64,000 nucleotides of DNA from WQXF01 sp031552825 (GTDB taxonomy: Bacteria > Bacillota > Clostridia > Christensenellales > Aristaeellaceae): contig JAVBMD010000002.1 in assembly GCA_031552825.1 (NCBI GenBank), positions 1-64,000 on the forward strand, written 5' to 3'. The position numbers and the translations under genes are program-made. The notes below the pieces were generated by a model that saw only the letters and a list, made by a program, of their open reading frames with translations, was not told the DNA's origin and did no database searches. The stretch's first letter is position 1, and each line of letters opens with the position of its first letter. This document shows, in pieces, positions 7,030-15,159 of this stretch.

Positions 7030-8216
7030 GCCGCGCCTCCTTTCAGCAGAGCGGTTAGCGCGGGTACGGTCGCCGCCACATCGCCCACCAGTCCAACATG
7101 CGCTACTTCAAAAATCGGCGCTTCCGCGTCGCTGTTGATGGCGATGATGTGCGCGCACTCCTTCATGCCCGCGGTGAACTGCACCGCGCCGGACACGCCG
7201 CAGGCAATGAGCAACTTGGCCTTCACGGTCTTGCCCGATAGGCCGATCTGCCGCGAGGCCTCGCCAGCGCGGTTTTCCACCAGCGGACGGGTATAGGCCA
7301 TTTGTGCGCCCAAAGCGTCGGCCAAGGCACGCACAGCGGCCAGCGCTTGGGGCTGCTGCGCGCCGCGCCCGGCCACGACAATTACCTCGGCATCGGAAAT
7401 ATCTTGCGAGGCAGGCTTGGGGGTAACGTCCAGCACCTCGATGCGCGAACACAGCGCGGCATCGGGCAGCGACACGGCTTGGATCGCTCCCGCCGCCTCC
7501 GCTCGCGGCGCCATCCGGTCGAAAATTTTGTAGTGCACGGTGGCAAACTGCGGGCGGGTATACGGCGTGAGGATGCGCGCCATAATGTTGCCTCCGAATG
7601 CCGGGCGGATCTGTACCAGCTCGCCATTCTCCCGCATCTCTAAGGCAGTGCAGTCGGCGGTCAAGCCGGTTCCTAGGCGCGTAGCCACACAGGGCGCAAG
7701 CGAGCGCCCCTGCACGGTGGCGCCCACGAGCACCGCGGCGGGCTTTAATTCCTCCAGCGCGGCGCAGAAGGCGTTGGTGTACGCGTCGGGAACAAAGTGC
7801 GCGAGCCGCGCATCGTCGCACACCAAAACGCGCGTCAGCCCATAGTGGTGCAGCTCCTGCGCGGCGCTCTGCAAACCGTGGCCGATGAGCAGCGCATGCA
7901 CCCGATACCCGGCGTTTTTCGCCAGATCGTGCGCCTTGCCGATCAGTTCAAAGGTGATGGGATGGATGCGCCCGCCGGTGTGCTCCACATAGACGAGCAG
8001 GTCGCGATAGGCCGCCCGGTCGTCTCGCGCGGTTTGCTCCACCACCGAGATCGCGCCGGTGGGGCAGCGCTTGATGCACAGCTTGCATACCCGGCACGCC
8101 GCGTTGACCTGCGCGACGCCGCCCTCGCAAGCGATGGCGCCGAACGGGCAAGCCTCCACGCACACGCCGCATCCGGTACACTTGTTTGCCAGAATCTCGA
8201 TGCCAGCCACGCTCAT
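7026..8216 (-). CDS. etfA: Electron transfer flavoprotein alpha subunit with N-terminal ferredoxin domain
   Basis: A 396-residue EtfA. Residues 1-60 form a two-cluster ferredoxin module with C13-C16-C19-C23 and C41-C44-C47-C51, each a CxxCxxCxxxCP set for [4Fe-4S]. The EtfA N-terminal domain follows, then the FAD-binding C-terminal domain with GLSGKTVKAKLLIACGVSG. An N-terminal ferredoxin on EtfA is typical of bifurcating or ferredoxin-linked Etf complexes such as LctC and CarE. The gene overlaps etfB by 4 nt upstream and glcD by 4 nt downstream, so translation is coupled. The C-terminus reads ACGVSGAVQF where VGISGAIQH is usual, a modest variation. Confidence 0.94.
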   Translation of the reverse strand: MSVAGIEILANKCTGCGVCVEACPFGAIACEGGVAQVNAACRVCKLCIKRCPTGAISVVEQTARDDRAAYRDLLVYVEHTGGRIHPITFELIGKAHDLAKNAGYRVHALLIGHGLQSAAQELHHYGLTRVLVCDDARLAHFVPDAYTNAFCAALEELKPAAVLVGATVQGRSLAPCVATRLGTGLTADCTALEMRENGELVQIRPAFGGNIMARILTPYTRPQFATVHYKIFDRMAPRAEAAGAIQAVSLPDAALCSRIEVLDVTPKPASQDISDAEVIVVAGRGAQQPQALAAVRALADALGAQMAYTRPLVENRAGEASRQIGLSGKTVKAKLLIACGVSGAVQFTAGMKECAHIIAINSDAEAPIFEVAHVGLVGDVAATVPALTALLKGGAA

Positions 8217-9034
8217 TCCCCCTGTCTCTGCGATGTGTTTTGCGCATCTTCAATAAAGCGATGCGCGATCAGATGCGCGTACAGGCGCTGCGCCAGCGCC
8301 GCGCTCCCGCCCTGCCAGATTTCCCGGTCGGCGCCTGCGGGTGGGGTATAGACGGCATCCACCTTGGTGGGCGAGCCGTCCAGCCCGTAGCGCGTGGCGT
8401 CCCCCTGCAGCGCGTCCCGATCAAGATACACAATCGGCCAATCGCGGGTTTTCTTTTTCAGCAAATAGGATAACAGGCGCGGCTGATAAATGTTCTTCTC
8501 AACGGTAATCAGGCAGGGAAAGGGCAGGCGCGCACGCACCACGGCATCTTCCGACTCGCGCCGCAGGGTCAGCCCTTCCGCGTCGACGGCTTCGATGGCG
8601 GTGACCCAAGCGACGTGCGGGAGGCCGAGGTGCTCCGCCACTGCCGGGCCGACCTGCGCGGTATCGCCGTCGGTGGTCTGCTTGCCGCAGAGAATCAGCT
8701 CGGTCGCCCCGATGTGCTGCGCCGCCCGAGCCAAGGTGTAGCTGGTGGCCAGCACATCCGCCCCGGCGAAGCGCCGGTCGGTAACCAGATATGCCTGATC
8801 CGCGCCCATCATATACGCCTCGCGCAGTATGGCCTCGGCCTGCGGCGGCCCCATGGTCAGCGCGACGACCTCCGCGCCCAGCCGCGCCTTTAAGCGAAGC
8901 GCGGTTTCCAGCGCGTACAGGTCGTAAGGATTCATCTTGCTTTCAGCGCCGCCGCGAAGCAGCGTACCGGTCACCGGGTCGATATCCACCTGCGTGGTGC
9001 CGGGCACTTGCTTGATGAGGACGAGGATTTTCAT
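8213..9034 (-). CDS. etfB: Electron transfer flavoprotein beta subunit
   Basis: A 273-residue EtfB starting MKILVLIKQVPGTTQVDID. It carries the AMP/FAD-binding fold residues of the family (KMNPYDLYALETALRLK, VVALTMGPPQAEAILREAYMMGAD, LILCGKQTTDGDTAQVGPAVAEHLGLP). It pairs with EtfA to pass electrons between the dehydrogenase GlcD and NAD/ferredoxin. The ATG at 9034, preceded by TAGGGGGAA, is chosen over a frame extending 11 codons upstream because it gives the canonical family N-terminus. It is the first gene of the operon and is divergent from the kinase gene at 9134. Confidence 0.94.
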   Translation of the reverse strand: MKILVLIKQVPGTTQVDIDPVTGTLLRGGAESKMNPYDLYALETALRLKARLGAEVVALTMGPPQAEAILREAYMMGADQAYLVTDRRFAGADVLATSYTLARAAQHIGATELILCGKQTTDGDTAQVGPAVAEHLGLPHVAWVTAIEAVDAEGLTLRRESEDAVVRARLPFPCLITVEKNIYQPRLLSYLLKKKTRDWPIVYLDRDALQGDATRYGLDGSPTKVDAVYTPPAGADREIWQGGSAALAQRLYAHLIAHRFIEDAQNTSQRQGE

Positions 9035-9058
9035 CGATGGGTTCCCCCTAACCATTCG

Positions 9059-9091
9059 TTCTTGCAAGAAGTCGCGTTGCCATGGTATGCT
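9059..9091 (+). promoter_or_regulatory. Promoter of the sugar kinase gene with overlapping palindrome
   Basis: TTGCAA (9062-9067) and TATGCT (9086-9091) are 18 bp apart and 43 bp upstream of the kinase ATG. A perfect 12-bp palindrome TTCTTGCAAGAA (9059-9070) covers the -35 box in the divergent region between etfB and the kinase. This position would suit a repressor, but which regulator binds is unknown. Confidence 0.5.
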
Positions 9092-9133
9092 CTAGCGGCA
9101 ATCATGCAACCTTTCTGTTTGTGGAGGCGCGGT

Positions 9134-10021
9134 ATGGAAATCTTGATCGGCGTAGACGCGGGCGGAACCAAGACCGAAACGGCGGCCTACAGCCCCGACG
9201 GCGCGCTGCTGGCGCGGCAGCTGACCGGCTTTGGCAACCTGCTCAACGGGCCGAGCGAGGCCTGCGCGCATATCGTCGAAGGCATTCGCGCCTGCACGCC
9301 GAGCGGCGCCGCGCCGCGCGTATATGTCGGCTCCGCCGGTATCACCGCGGGCGATAACAAAGCCATGCTGCACCGGGCGATTTCCGAAGCTTTCCCCGCC
9401 GCGTGCATTCGCATCGAAACCGATACGCACCTTGCGCTGTACGCGCACTTTCGCGGTAAAGACGGCATGATCCTGATCGCCGGAACCGGCTCGATCGCCT
9501 ATGCCAAGCGCGGAAAGGATTGCTGCCGCTTCGGCGGTTGGGGGCAGTTGCTTGCCGATCAGGGCAGCGGATACGACATCATTCACCAAGCGTTCTTGCG
9601 CATGGTTTACGAGTTTGACCGCCGCATGCCGCACAGCACATTATCGCGCCGCCTGTTGGAGGCCATCGGCACCGACTTCTACGGCGCGGTGAAATTCTTC
9701 CATTCCGTCACCAAGGATCAGATCGCGGCGCTGCTGCCGGTGCTGGTGGCGGTGGCGGAGCAGGGCGACGAATCGGCGCTTTCGCTGCTGCGCGACGCGG
9801 GCGACACGCTGGCTGGCATGGCCTGCGGCCTATACGAAACCGCCGCCTTCGAAGGCCAAGTGGCGCTGGTGCCCAAGGGCAGCGTGCTAGAGAAGGTTCC
9901 CCTCGTGCGCGCTCGATTTGAGGAGGCGCTGGCCAAGGGGCACGGCGATTTTGCGGTGCGCGCCGGAGACGAGTCGCCGACCTTAGGCGCAGTCTATCTC
10001 TACCGCGAGGAATGTAGTTAA
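9134..10021 (+). CDS. BadF/BadG-type N-acetyl sugar kinase (likely MurNAc/GlcNAc kinase)
   Basis: A 295-residue kinase of the BadF/BadG/BcrA/BcrD ATPase family (ASKHA fold). The phosphate-1 loop DAGGTKTE is at 8-15; GSAGITAGDNKAML and the phosphate-2 motif IAGTGSIAY follow, then FGGWGQLLADQGSGYDI. Members include N-acetylglucosamine kinase and clostridial MurK, which phosphorylates MurNAc and GlcNAc for cell-wall recycling. It converges with murQ, overlapping it by 4 nt at the stop codons. The neighbouring murQ, RpiR regulator and importer favour a MurNAc/GlcNAc role. The ATG at 9134 follows GTGGAGGCG; an in-frame upstream extension overlaps etfB and lacks family similarity. Confidence 0.85.
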   Translation: MEILIGVDAGGTKTETAAYSPDGALLARQLTGFGNLLNGPSEACAHIVEGIRACTPSGAAPRVYVGSAGITAGDNKAMLHRAISEAFPAACIRIETDTHLALYAHFRGKDGMILIAGTGSIAYAKRGKDCCRFGGWGQLLADQGSGYDIIHQAFLRMVYEFDRRMPHSTLSRRLLEAIGTDFYGAVKFFHSVTKDQIAALLPVLVAVAEQGDESALSLLRDAGDTLAGMACGLYETAAFEGQVALVPKGSVLEKVPLVRARFEEALAKGHGDFAVRAGDESPTLGAVYLYREECS

Positions 10022-10935
10022 CGGCGCTCGATTGCGCGCTTCACCCATCCGTTCGCTTCGTCCAGCGCTTTTTCAGCGTCTGGCAGGCTTAGGCCGCTCT
10101 CGTGCATCACGATGGCGGCCTTTACGTTGCCGTCTGCCCGGGCGAGCAGCGCCTCGGCCTGCGCGCGATCCTCGATGCGCAGCGCCTGCTTGACGATGCG
10201 CACAGCGCGATCCTTGAGCTTGGCATTGGTGGCGCGCATGTCGACCATCAGGTTTTGATATACCTTGCCCAAGCGCACCATCACGCCGGTGGAGAGCATG
10301 TTGAGCGCCATCTTGGTGGCGGTACCGGCGCGCAGGCGCGTGGAACCGCACAGCGCCTCGTTGCCGGTGGGGATTTCAATGGCGATGTCGGCATGCTTTG
10401 ACAACTCCGCCCCGATGTTGCAACTGAGCGAAATCGCCAGCGCCCCAGCTGCCTTGGCGCAATCCAGCGCGCTGACGCAATAGGGCGCATACCCGCTGGC
10501 GCTGATGGACACCACCGCATCTTCGGCCGAAAGCGCGACGGCGCGCAAATCGTTGACGGCCATATCGGCGTCGTCCTCGGCTCCCTCCACGGCAAAGCGC
10601 AGCGCATGATCGCCCCCCGCGATGATGCCCTGCACCAGCGTGGGCGCCACGCCAAAGGTAGGCGGGCATTCCGAGGCGTCCAACACGCCCAAACGCCCGC
10701 TGGTTCCGGCGCCCATATACAGCAGCCTGCCCCCGCGCGAAAGGCGCTGCGCCACCGCCTCGATGGCCTCGCCGATGGCGGGAACGGCCTTTTGCACCGC
10801 CGAGGCGATCTCGGCGTCCATCGCGTTCATCAGCGCGGCGATTTCCGGGCCGGTGAGGCTGTCGAGCGCCAAGGTGCGCGCATCGACCTGCTCGGTGGCC
10901 AGCGATGCTAGGTACGCCCGTTGTGCATCCTTCAA
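10018..10935 (-). CDS. murQ: N-acetylmuramic acid 6-phosphate etherase
   Basis: A 305-residue etherase that removes D-lactate from MurNAc-6-P to give GlcNAc-6-P in peptidoglycan recycling. It has the SIS-fold core with LYMGAGTSGRLGVLDASECPPTFG, EDDADMAVNDL and ISASGYAPYCVSAL, then the C-terminal helical bundle NLMVDMRATNAKLKDRAVRIV. The start is a TTG at 10935 (MKDAQRAYL) with AGAGGTG 6 nt upstream. The RpiR-family gene lies 17 nt upstream and is probably co-transcribed. The D-lactate released could feed the Etf-linked dehydrogenase encoded at 5.6-9.0 kb, which is a metabolic inference. Confidence 0.97.
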   Translation of the reverse strand: MKDAQRAYLASLATEQVDARTLALDSLTGPEIAALMNAMDAEIASAVQKAVPAIGEAIEAVAQRLSRGGRLLYMGAGTSGRLGVLDASECPPTFGVAPTLVQGIIAGGDHALRFAVEGAEDDADMAVNDLRAVALSAEDAVVSISASGYAPYCVSALDCAKAAGALAISLSCNIGAELSKHADIAIEIPTGNEALCGSTRLRAGTATKMALNMLSTGVMVRLGKVYQNLMVDMRATNAKLKDRAVRIVKQALRIEDRAQAEALLARADGNVKAAIVMHESGLSLPDAEKALDEANGWVKRAIERR

Positions 10936-10952
10936 GAGAACACCTCTTCCCG

Positions 10953-11828
10953 CTATTTTTTGCTGCGGTCGCGCTGGGCGCCGCGCTTGTCCCGGGCAGC
11001 CAGCAGCGTCTTATCCAAGTAGGGCTTGCTCGCATCGAATGTTTGCGCGGTGACCGCCGAAAAGAGCAGGTCGACCATGTGCAGCATCGCGATGCGCGAG
11101 GACATGGCGCCGATGCGCACCGCCTGCTCCGGCGAAACGACGAACAGCGATTGATCTGCGGCACGGCTTAGGCGGCTGGCGCCGTAACGCGTAATCGAGA
11201 CGGCCAGCGCATCGGTGCGCCGCACCGCCTTGAGCGTATCGAGCATATCCAAGTTCTCGCCGGAATAGGAGAGCAGCACCGCCACATCGCCCTTTTCCAA
11301 GCTGCAGGCCATCACCAACTGGGCATGGGAGTCCAGCGAGGTTTGCGAATACTTGCCTAGGCGCAAAAACTTTTGCTGCGCGTCCAGCGCCACAAGCCCC
11401 GAGCTGCCCATGCCGTAAAAATCCACGCGCTTTGCGCCGACGATGGCCTCCACCACGCGGGCGAACACGCCTTCATCCAGCACGCGCATGGTGTCGCTGA
11501 TGGCGTCCTGCGCGTAGCGGGTAACCGATTGCAGGGTGGTGCGCAGGTCGTCGCTCTGGTGTACCTCAGCATAAGAAATGCGGTTCTGCGCGCCTGCGGC
11601 GGCTAAGCCGGAGGCCAGCGCAATGCAAAACCCCTTGTAGCCGGAATAACCGAGCATTTTGCACAGCCGCACCACGCTGGCCTTGCTGGTGTTGCACGAT
11701 ACGGCGACATGCTCGATCGACATGCCGACGACTTCCGCCGCGTTTTGCAGCAAATATTCCGCCACGCGCCGCTGCGCCGGGGAGAATTCATCCATATAGT
11801 GCTGCATTTTTAAGATGCAATCGACCAT
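10953..11828 (-). CDS. RpiR/MurR family transcriptional regulator
   Basis: A 291-residue regulator with an N-terminal helix-turn-helix (about 1-77, with SPAQRRVAEYLLQNAAEVVGMSI and CNTSKASVVRLCKMLGYSGYKGF) and a C-terminal SIS sugar-phosphate-binding domain (about 125-250, with VDFYGMGSSGLVALDAQ and VAVLLSYSGENLDMLDTLK). Family members sense phosphosugars such as MurNAc-6-P. The ATG at 11828 has AAAGGAGACGCC directly upstream; a longer frame to 11939 would run into the putative operator. It lies upstream of murQ and divergent from the ABC importer genes, so it probably controls both. Confidence 0.92.
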   Translation of the reverse strand: MVDCILKMQHYMDEFSPAQRRVAEYLLQNAAEVVGMSIEHVAVSCNTSKASVVRLCKMLGYSGYKGFCIALASGLAAAGAQNRISYAEVHQSDDLRTTLQSVTRYAQDAISDTMRVLDEGVFARVVEAIVGAKRVDFYGMGSSGLVALDAQQKFLRLGKYSQTSLDSHAQLVMACSLEKGDVAVLLSYSGENLDMLDTLKAVRRTDALAVSITRYGASRLSRAADQSLFVVSPEQAVRIGAMSSRIAMLHMVDLLFSAVTAQTFDASKPYLDKTLLAARDKRGAQRDRSKK

Positions 11829-11921
11829 GGCGTCTCCTTTCCCGCAGGATGCGACAATAAAACTTGTGCCGCATTCATTGTACCTAAATGCGCAGATAAT
11901 TTCAAGATCAATCAATATAGA

Positions 11922-11995
11922 TGAAAAAAATTTCACCATCGTTGTAGAAATGCTACAGATATTTCCTTGACGGGTGCGCGCTCCTTTGCTATACT
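11922..11995 (+). promoter_or_regulatory. Promoter of the importer operon with two candidate operators
   Basis: TTGACG (11967-11972) and TATACT (11990-11995) are 17 bp apart, 55 bp upstream of the solute-binding gene. Just upstream are TGAAA-AAAA-TTTCA (11922-11935), an AT-rich dyad of the kind RpiR proteins bind, and TGTAG-AAATG-CTACA (11943-11957). Both lie between the divergent regulator gene and the importer. Confidence 0.55.
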
Positions 11996-12050
11996 AAATC
12001 CAGAAAATGCCGCGAGGAACCCGCGCGGCAAATAGAAAGGGGCGACTTGG

Positions 12051-13301
12051 ATGAAAAAGTTGTTGGCTTGCATGCTCGTCAGCGTATTGATGGTAACTTG
12101 TGCCGGAATGAGCATCGCTCAGGCGGATGCCGTGGAGCTTCAATTCTGGACCTGGCGTCCGGAAGACGTGGAATTCTACGATGCCGTCATCAAAGAGTTT
12201 GAGGCGGCAAACCCGGACATCAAGGTCGTGCAGAACGCGATCAAGAGCACCGACTACAACACCGCGCTTTCCGCTGCCTTGCAGGGCGGCGGCCCCGATG
12301 TGTTCATGACCCGCGCGCACGGCGGCCTGCAAACCTTCACCGATTCCGGCTTTGTGCTGGCGATCGACGATCTGGTGCCCGAGCTGCAGGCCTTTGACCC
12401 GGCAAAGCTGCTGGGCTCCCGCTCCGCGACCGACGGCAAGCTCTACGGCGTGCCGCTGGCCAGCCACACCATGTTCTGCTATTACAACACCGCCGTCTAC
12501 GAGAAGCTCGGCCTCAAGATCCCGACCACTTGGGCGGAATTCCTAGCCAACTTGGAAGCCACCAAGGCCGCCGGTTATGACGCCTTGGCCAACGGCACCA
12601 AGGACGCTTGGATCTGCGAAGTCATGATGGGCGCGGTGGCGCCGAGCTTCTACGGCGGCAACGCCTTTGCCGACAAGGTCGTCGCTGGCGAAACCGACTT
12701 TAACGATCCGGTATTCGTCGCGGCGGTGGATCGCCTCAACGAGCTCAAGCCCTACCTGCCCAACATGTTTGAAGGCGTGGCCTATGCCGACATGCAGGCA
12801 TCCTTCGCCAACGAAGTCAGCGCACACTTCTTGGGCGGCTCCTTCGAGGCTGGCACCTTCCTCTCCATCAACCCCGAGCTGAAGTTTGACGTCTTTGCCA
12901 TCCCGGGCGAGAAGGCCGAAGATCCGGCTTTTGTGTCGGTGTACGCGGACGGCAACTACTCGGTCAACGCCAACACCCCCAACCAGGAAGCGGCGCTGAA
13001 GTTCCTCAAGTACTTCACCACCGTCGAGTTTGGCAACGCTATGGTCTCCAAGCTGTCGATGATGAGCCCGGTGCCCGGCGTGGATCTCTCGGCCAGCCCG
13101 TTCCTGACCCGCGTGACCGAGCTGCAGAAGAACGCAACCCCGTACCTGTTCCTCGTCAATTTCCGCTATCAGAAGCCCACCGGCTCCGAGCTGTTCCAGC
13201 CCGCGGCGCAGGGCATGCTCAGCGGCACGCTGAGCGCTGCCGATGCCTGCAAACAGGTGCAGGACGGCATCGCGACCTACTACAAGCCCTTCCAGAAGTA
13301 A
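12051..13301 (+). CDS. ABC sugar importer, extracellular solute-binding protein
   Basis: A 416-residue family 1 solute-binding protein. The signal peptide covers about 1-26 (MKKLLACMLVSVLMVTCAGM, cut near AQADA); the Cys context is not a clean lipobox. The mature protein begins VELQFWTWRPEDVEFY and shows the family's VFMTRAHGGLQTF, YNTAVYEKLGLKIPTTWAEFLANL and later EAALKFLKYFTT segments. It captures a sugar or oligosaccharide for the permeases encoded next door. RBS AAAGGGGCGACTTGG. Context (kinase, MurQ, RpiR, epimerase) points to an amino sugar, possibly a cell-wall-derived one. No ATPase gene is nearby. Confidence 0.92.
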   Translation: MKKLLACMLVSVLMVTCAGMSIAQADAVELQFWTWRPEDVEFYDAVIKEFEAANPDIKVVQNAIKSTDYNTALSAALQGGGPDVFMTRAHGGLQTFTDSGFVLAIDDLVPELQAFDPAKLLGSRSATDGKLYGVPLASHTMFCYYNTAVYEKLGLKIPTTWAEFLANLEATKAAGYDALANGTKDAWICEVMMGAVAPSFYGGNAFADKVVAGETDFNDPVFVAAVDRLNELKPYLPNMFEGVAYADMQASFANEVSAHFLGGSFEAGTFLSINPELKFDVFAIPGEKAEDPAFVSVYADGNYSVNANTPNQEAALKFLKYFTTVEFGNAMVSKLSMMSPVPGVDLSASPFLTRVTELQKNATPYLFLVNFRYQKPTGSELFQPAAQGMLSGTLSAADACKQVQDGIATYYKPFQK

Positions 13302-13307
13302 GCAATG

Positions 13308-13352
13308 ATGAAAGCTGTCTTCCCTCGCTTTGCGGGGGAAGACAGCTTTCAT
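13308..13352 (+). terminator. Long perfect hairpin after the solute-binding gene
   Basis: A 17-bp perfect stem (ATGAAAGCTGTCTTCCC / GGGGAAGACAGCTTTCAT) stands 7 nt after the stop codon, with no T-run. It probably partly terminates transcription or protects the upstream mRNA, so that the binding protein is made in excess over the permeases. Confidence 0.65.
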
Positions 13353-13375
13353 GCATATAGAGAGGAGCGTGCGGC

Positions 13376-14293
13376 ATGCGAAAACGCAGGAAGTGGGTTC
13401 GCGCTGGCTGGATCACGTTTTTTGTTGCGCCGGGTCTGTTGGTCGTGATGATATTTATCCTGCTGCCGCTGTTCATGTCGCTTTTTAACAGCGCGTTTTC
13501 GTGGCATCAGCTGTTGCGCGGCGATTTTGTGGGGTTAGGCAATTTCCGCAAACTGTTTACCACCTATCCGTATCAGGAGCGGTTCTGGAACGCGCTGGGC
13601 AACAACGCCAAGTGGTTCCTCATCACGATGTTCGTGCAAAATTCCCTCGGTCTTTTCTTCGGCTACATGCTCAGCCGACAGCTCCTCGGGCACGGCGCCT
13701 ATCGCCGGATCCTTTTTATTCCCGTACTGTTTTCTTTGGTCGCCGTCGGCTATCTGTGGGGGCTTTACCTGCGGCCGGAGGGCATGGTCAACGCGCTGCT
13801 GCGCGCGATTGGGCGTCCGGATCTAGCGCACCCGTGGCTGGGAGACGGCGCTACCGCCACCTATACCATCATTCTGGTCAATATCTGGCGCTGGGTCGGC
13901 TTTCCCACGCTGGTATTCATGACAGCCTGCGACGCCGTGCCTCAAGAGTGCACCGAAGCGGCGTTCCTGGACGGCACCAACGAGTGGCAGCAGTTCTGGC
14001 ACGTGGTCTTTCCGCTTATCATCCCCTCGCTGACGGTGATCGTCGTGCTATCGGTGATCGGCAGCCTCAACGTTTTTGAACAAGTCTATACCATGGCCGG
14101 TTTGGACGGCCCGCCCAACTTCGCCACCGATACCATCGGTACGCTGTTCTACCGTACCGCCTTTGGCTCGGTTGACTCCGGCGCGCCGGAGATCGGCGTG
14201 GGCTCGGCCATCGCGGTCATCATCTATATCGCAACCTTCTGTGTCTCCCTGCTTTCCATCGGCATCACCAAGACGAAGGAGGTGGAGCTGTAA
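13376..14293 (+). CDS. ABC sugar importer permease, MalF type
   Basis: A 305-residue integral membrane permease with about six transmembrane segments; the first is about 12-34 (GWITFFVAPGLLVVMIFILLPLF). The cytoplasmic EAA loop is ECTEAAFLDGTNEWQQFWHV followed by VFPLIIPSL, the site that contacts the ATPase. The ATG at 13376 follows GAGAGGAGCGTGCGGC. It overlaps the next permease gene by one nucleotide, so the two are translationally coupled and act as a heterodimer. Confidence 0.92.
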   Translation: MRKRRKWVRAGWITFFVAPGLLVVMIFILLPLFMSLFNSAFSWHQLLRGDFVGLGNFRKLFTTYPYQERFWNALGNNAKWFLITMFVQNSLGLFFGYMLSRQLLGHGAYRRILFIPVLFSLVAVGYLWGLYLRPEGMVNALLRAIGRPDLAHPWLGDGATATYTIILVNIWRWVGFPTLVFMTACDAVPQECTEAAFLDGTNEWQQFWHVVFPLIIPSLTVIVVLSVIGSLNVFEQVYTMAGLDGPPNFATDTIGTLFYRTAFGSVDSGAPEIGVGSAIAVIIYIATFCVSLLSIGITKTKEVEL

Positions 14294-15141
14294 TGCAGAT
14301 GCGCATGAAGGGCGCGAGCCCGAGCAAAAAGATCGTCATCGTGCTGACCCAGCTTCTGCTGTTGACCTACGTGGTGATGATCCTATACCCGCTGTTCAAC
14401 ATGATCGCCAGCTCCTTCAAATCCGTCCGCGAGATCATGAAAACACCCTTCTCGCTGCCCCAGTCGTTTAGCTTTCAAAACTATACGACGATCTGGGTGG
14501 ACAAAGGATTCAGCCGCTACTTTTTCAACAGCCTTTGGATTACCGCGCTGTCGATGGCCGGCGTGGTGCTCTTCGGTTCGATGGCCAGCTTCGGCATCTC
14601 CCGTTACCGCTTTCGCGGCAGCACGATGATCTACATGCTGTTTTTGAGCGGCATCATGCTGCCGCTCAAGGCCGCCATCATCCCGCTGTACCAGATCATT
14701 CGCTTCTTGGACTGGGTCAGCAAGCCTTGGTCGGTCATCTTCATCTTTATGGCGATGGGGCTGCCATCCACGGTGTTCATCCTCTCCGGGTTTATGAAGA
14801 GCATCCCCGGTTCCCTCGAGGAGGCGGCGCGCATCGACGGCGCAAGCGACCTGCGCATCTACAGCCAGATCGTCATGCCCATCACCATGCCTTCGGTGGC
14901 GCTGGTGACCATCTACAACGCGGTGCCGATCTGGAACGACTTTTTCTTCCCGCTGGTCTTTCTGCAAACCGATAAAATCAAGACGCTGCCGGTGGGTCTG
15001 ACTTCCTTCGTTGGGCAATACGGAACGAAATGGGATTTTCTCTTCACCGGGCTGTGCATCGCCATCGTGCCGGTGCTGCTGCTGTATCTGCTGATGAGCA
15101 AATATTTTATCAAGGGCATGACCGCCGGTGCTGTGAAATAG
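14293..15141 (+). CDS. ABC sugar importer permease, MalG type
   Basis: A 282-residue permease pairing with the upstream MalF-type protein. The first transmembrane segment is about 15-38 (TQLLLLTYVVMILYPLFNM). The family's early motif YTTIWVDKGFSRYFFNSLW is present, as is the EAA loop EEAARIDGASDLRIYSQIV before MPITMPS. The C-terminus QYFIKGMTAGAVK-like (SKYFIKGMTAGAVK) is typical of MalG partners. An epimerase gene follows 18 nt later in the same operon. Confidence 0.92.
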   Translation: MQMRMKGASPSKKIVIVLTQLLLLTYVVMILYPLFNMIASSFKSVREIMKTPFSLPQSFSFQNYTTIWVDKGFSRYFFNSLWITALSMAGVVLFGSMASFGISRYRFRGSTMIYMLFLSGIMLPLKAAIIPLYQIIRFLDWVSKPWSVIFIFMAMGLPSTVFILSGFMKSIPGSLEEAARIDGASDLRIYSQIVMPITMPSVALVTIYNAVPIWNDFFFPLVFLQTDKIKTLPVGLTSFVGQYGTKWDFLFTGLCIAIVPVLLLYLLMSKYFIKGMTAGAVK

Positions 15142-15159
15142 GGAAGGATGCGGTGCGAC

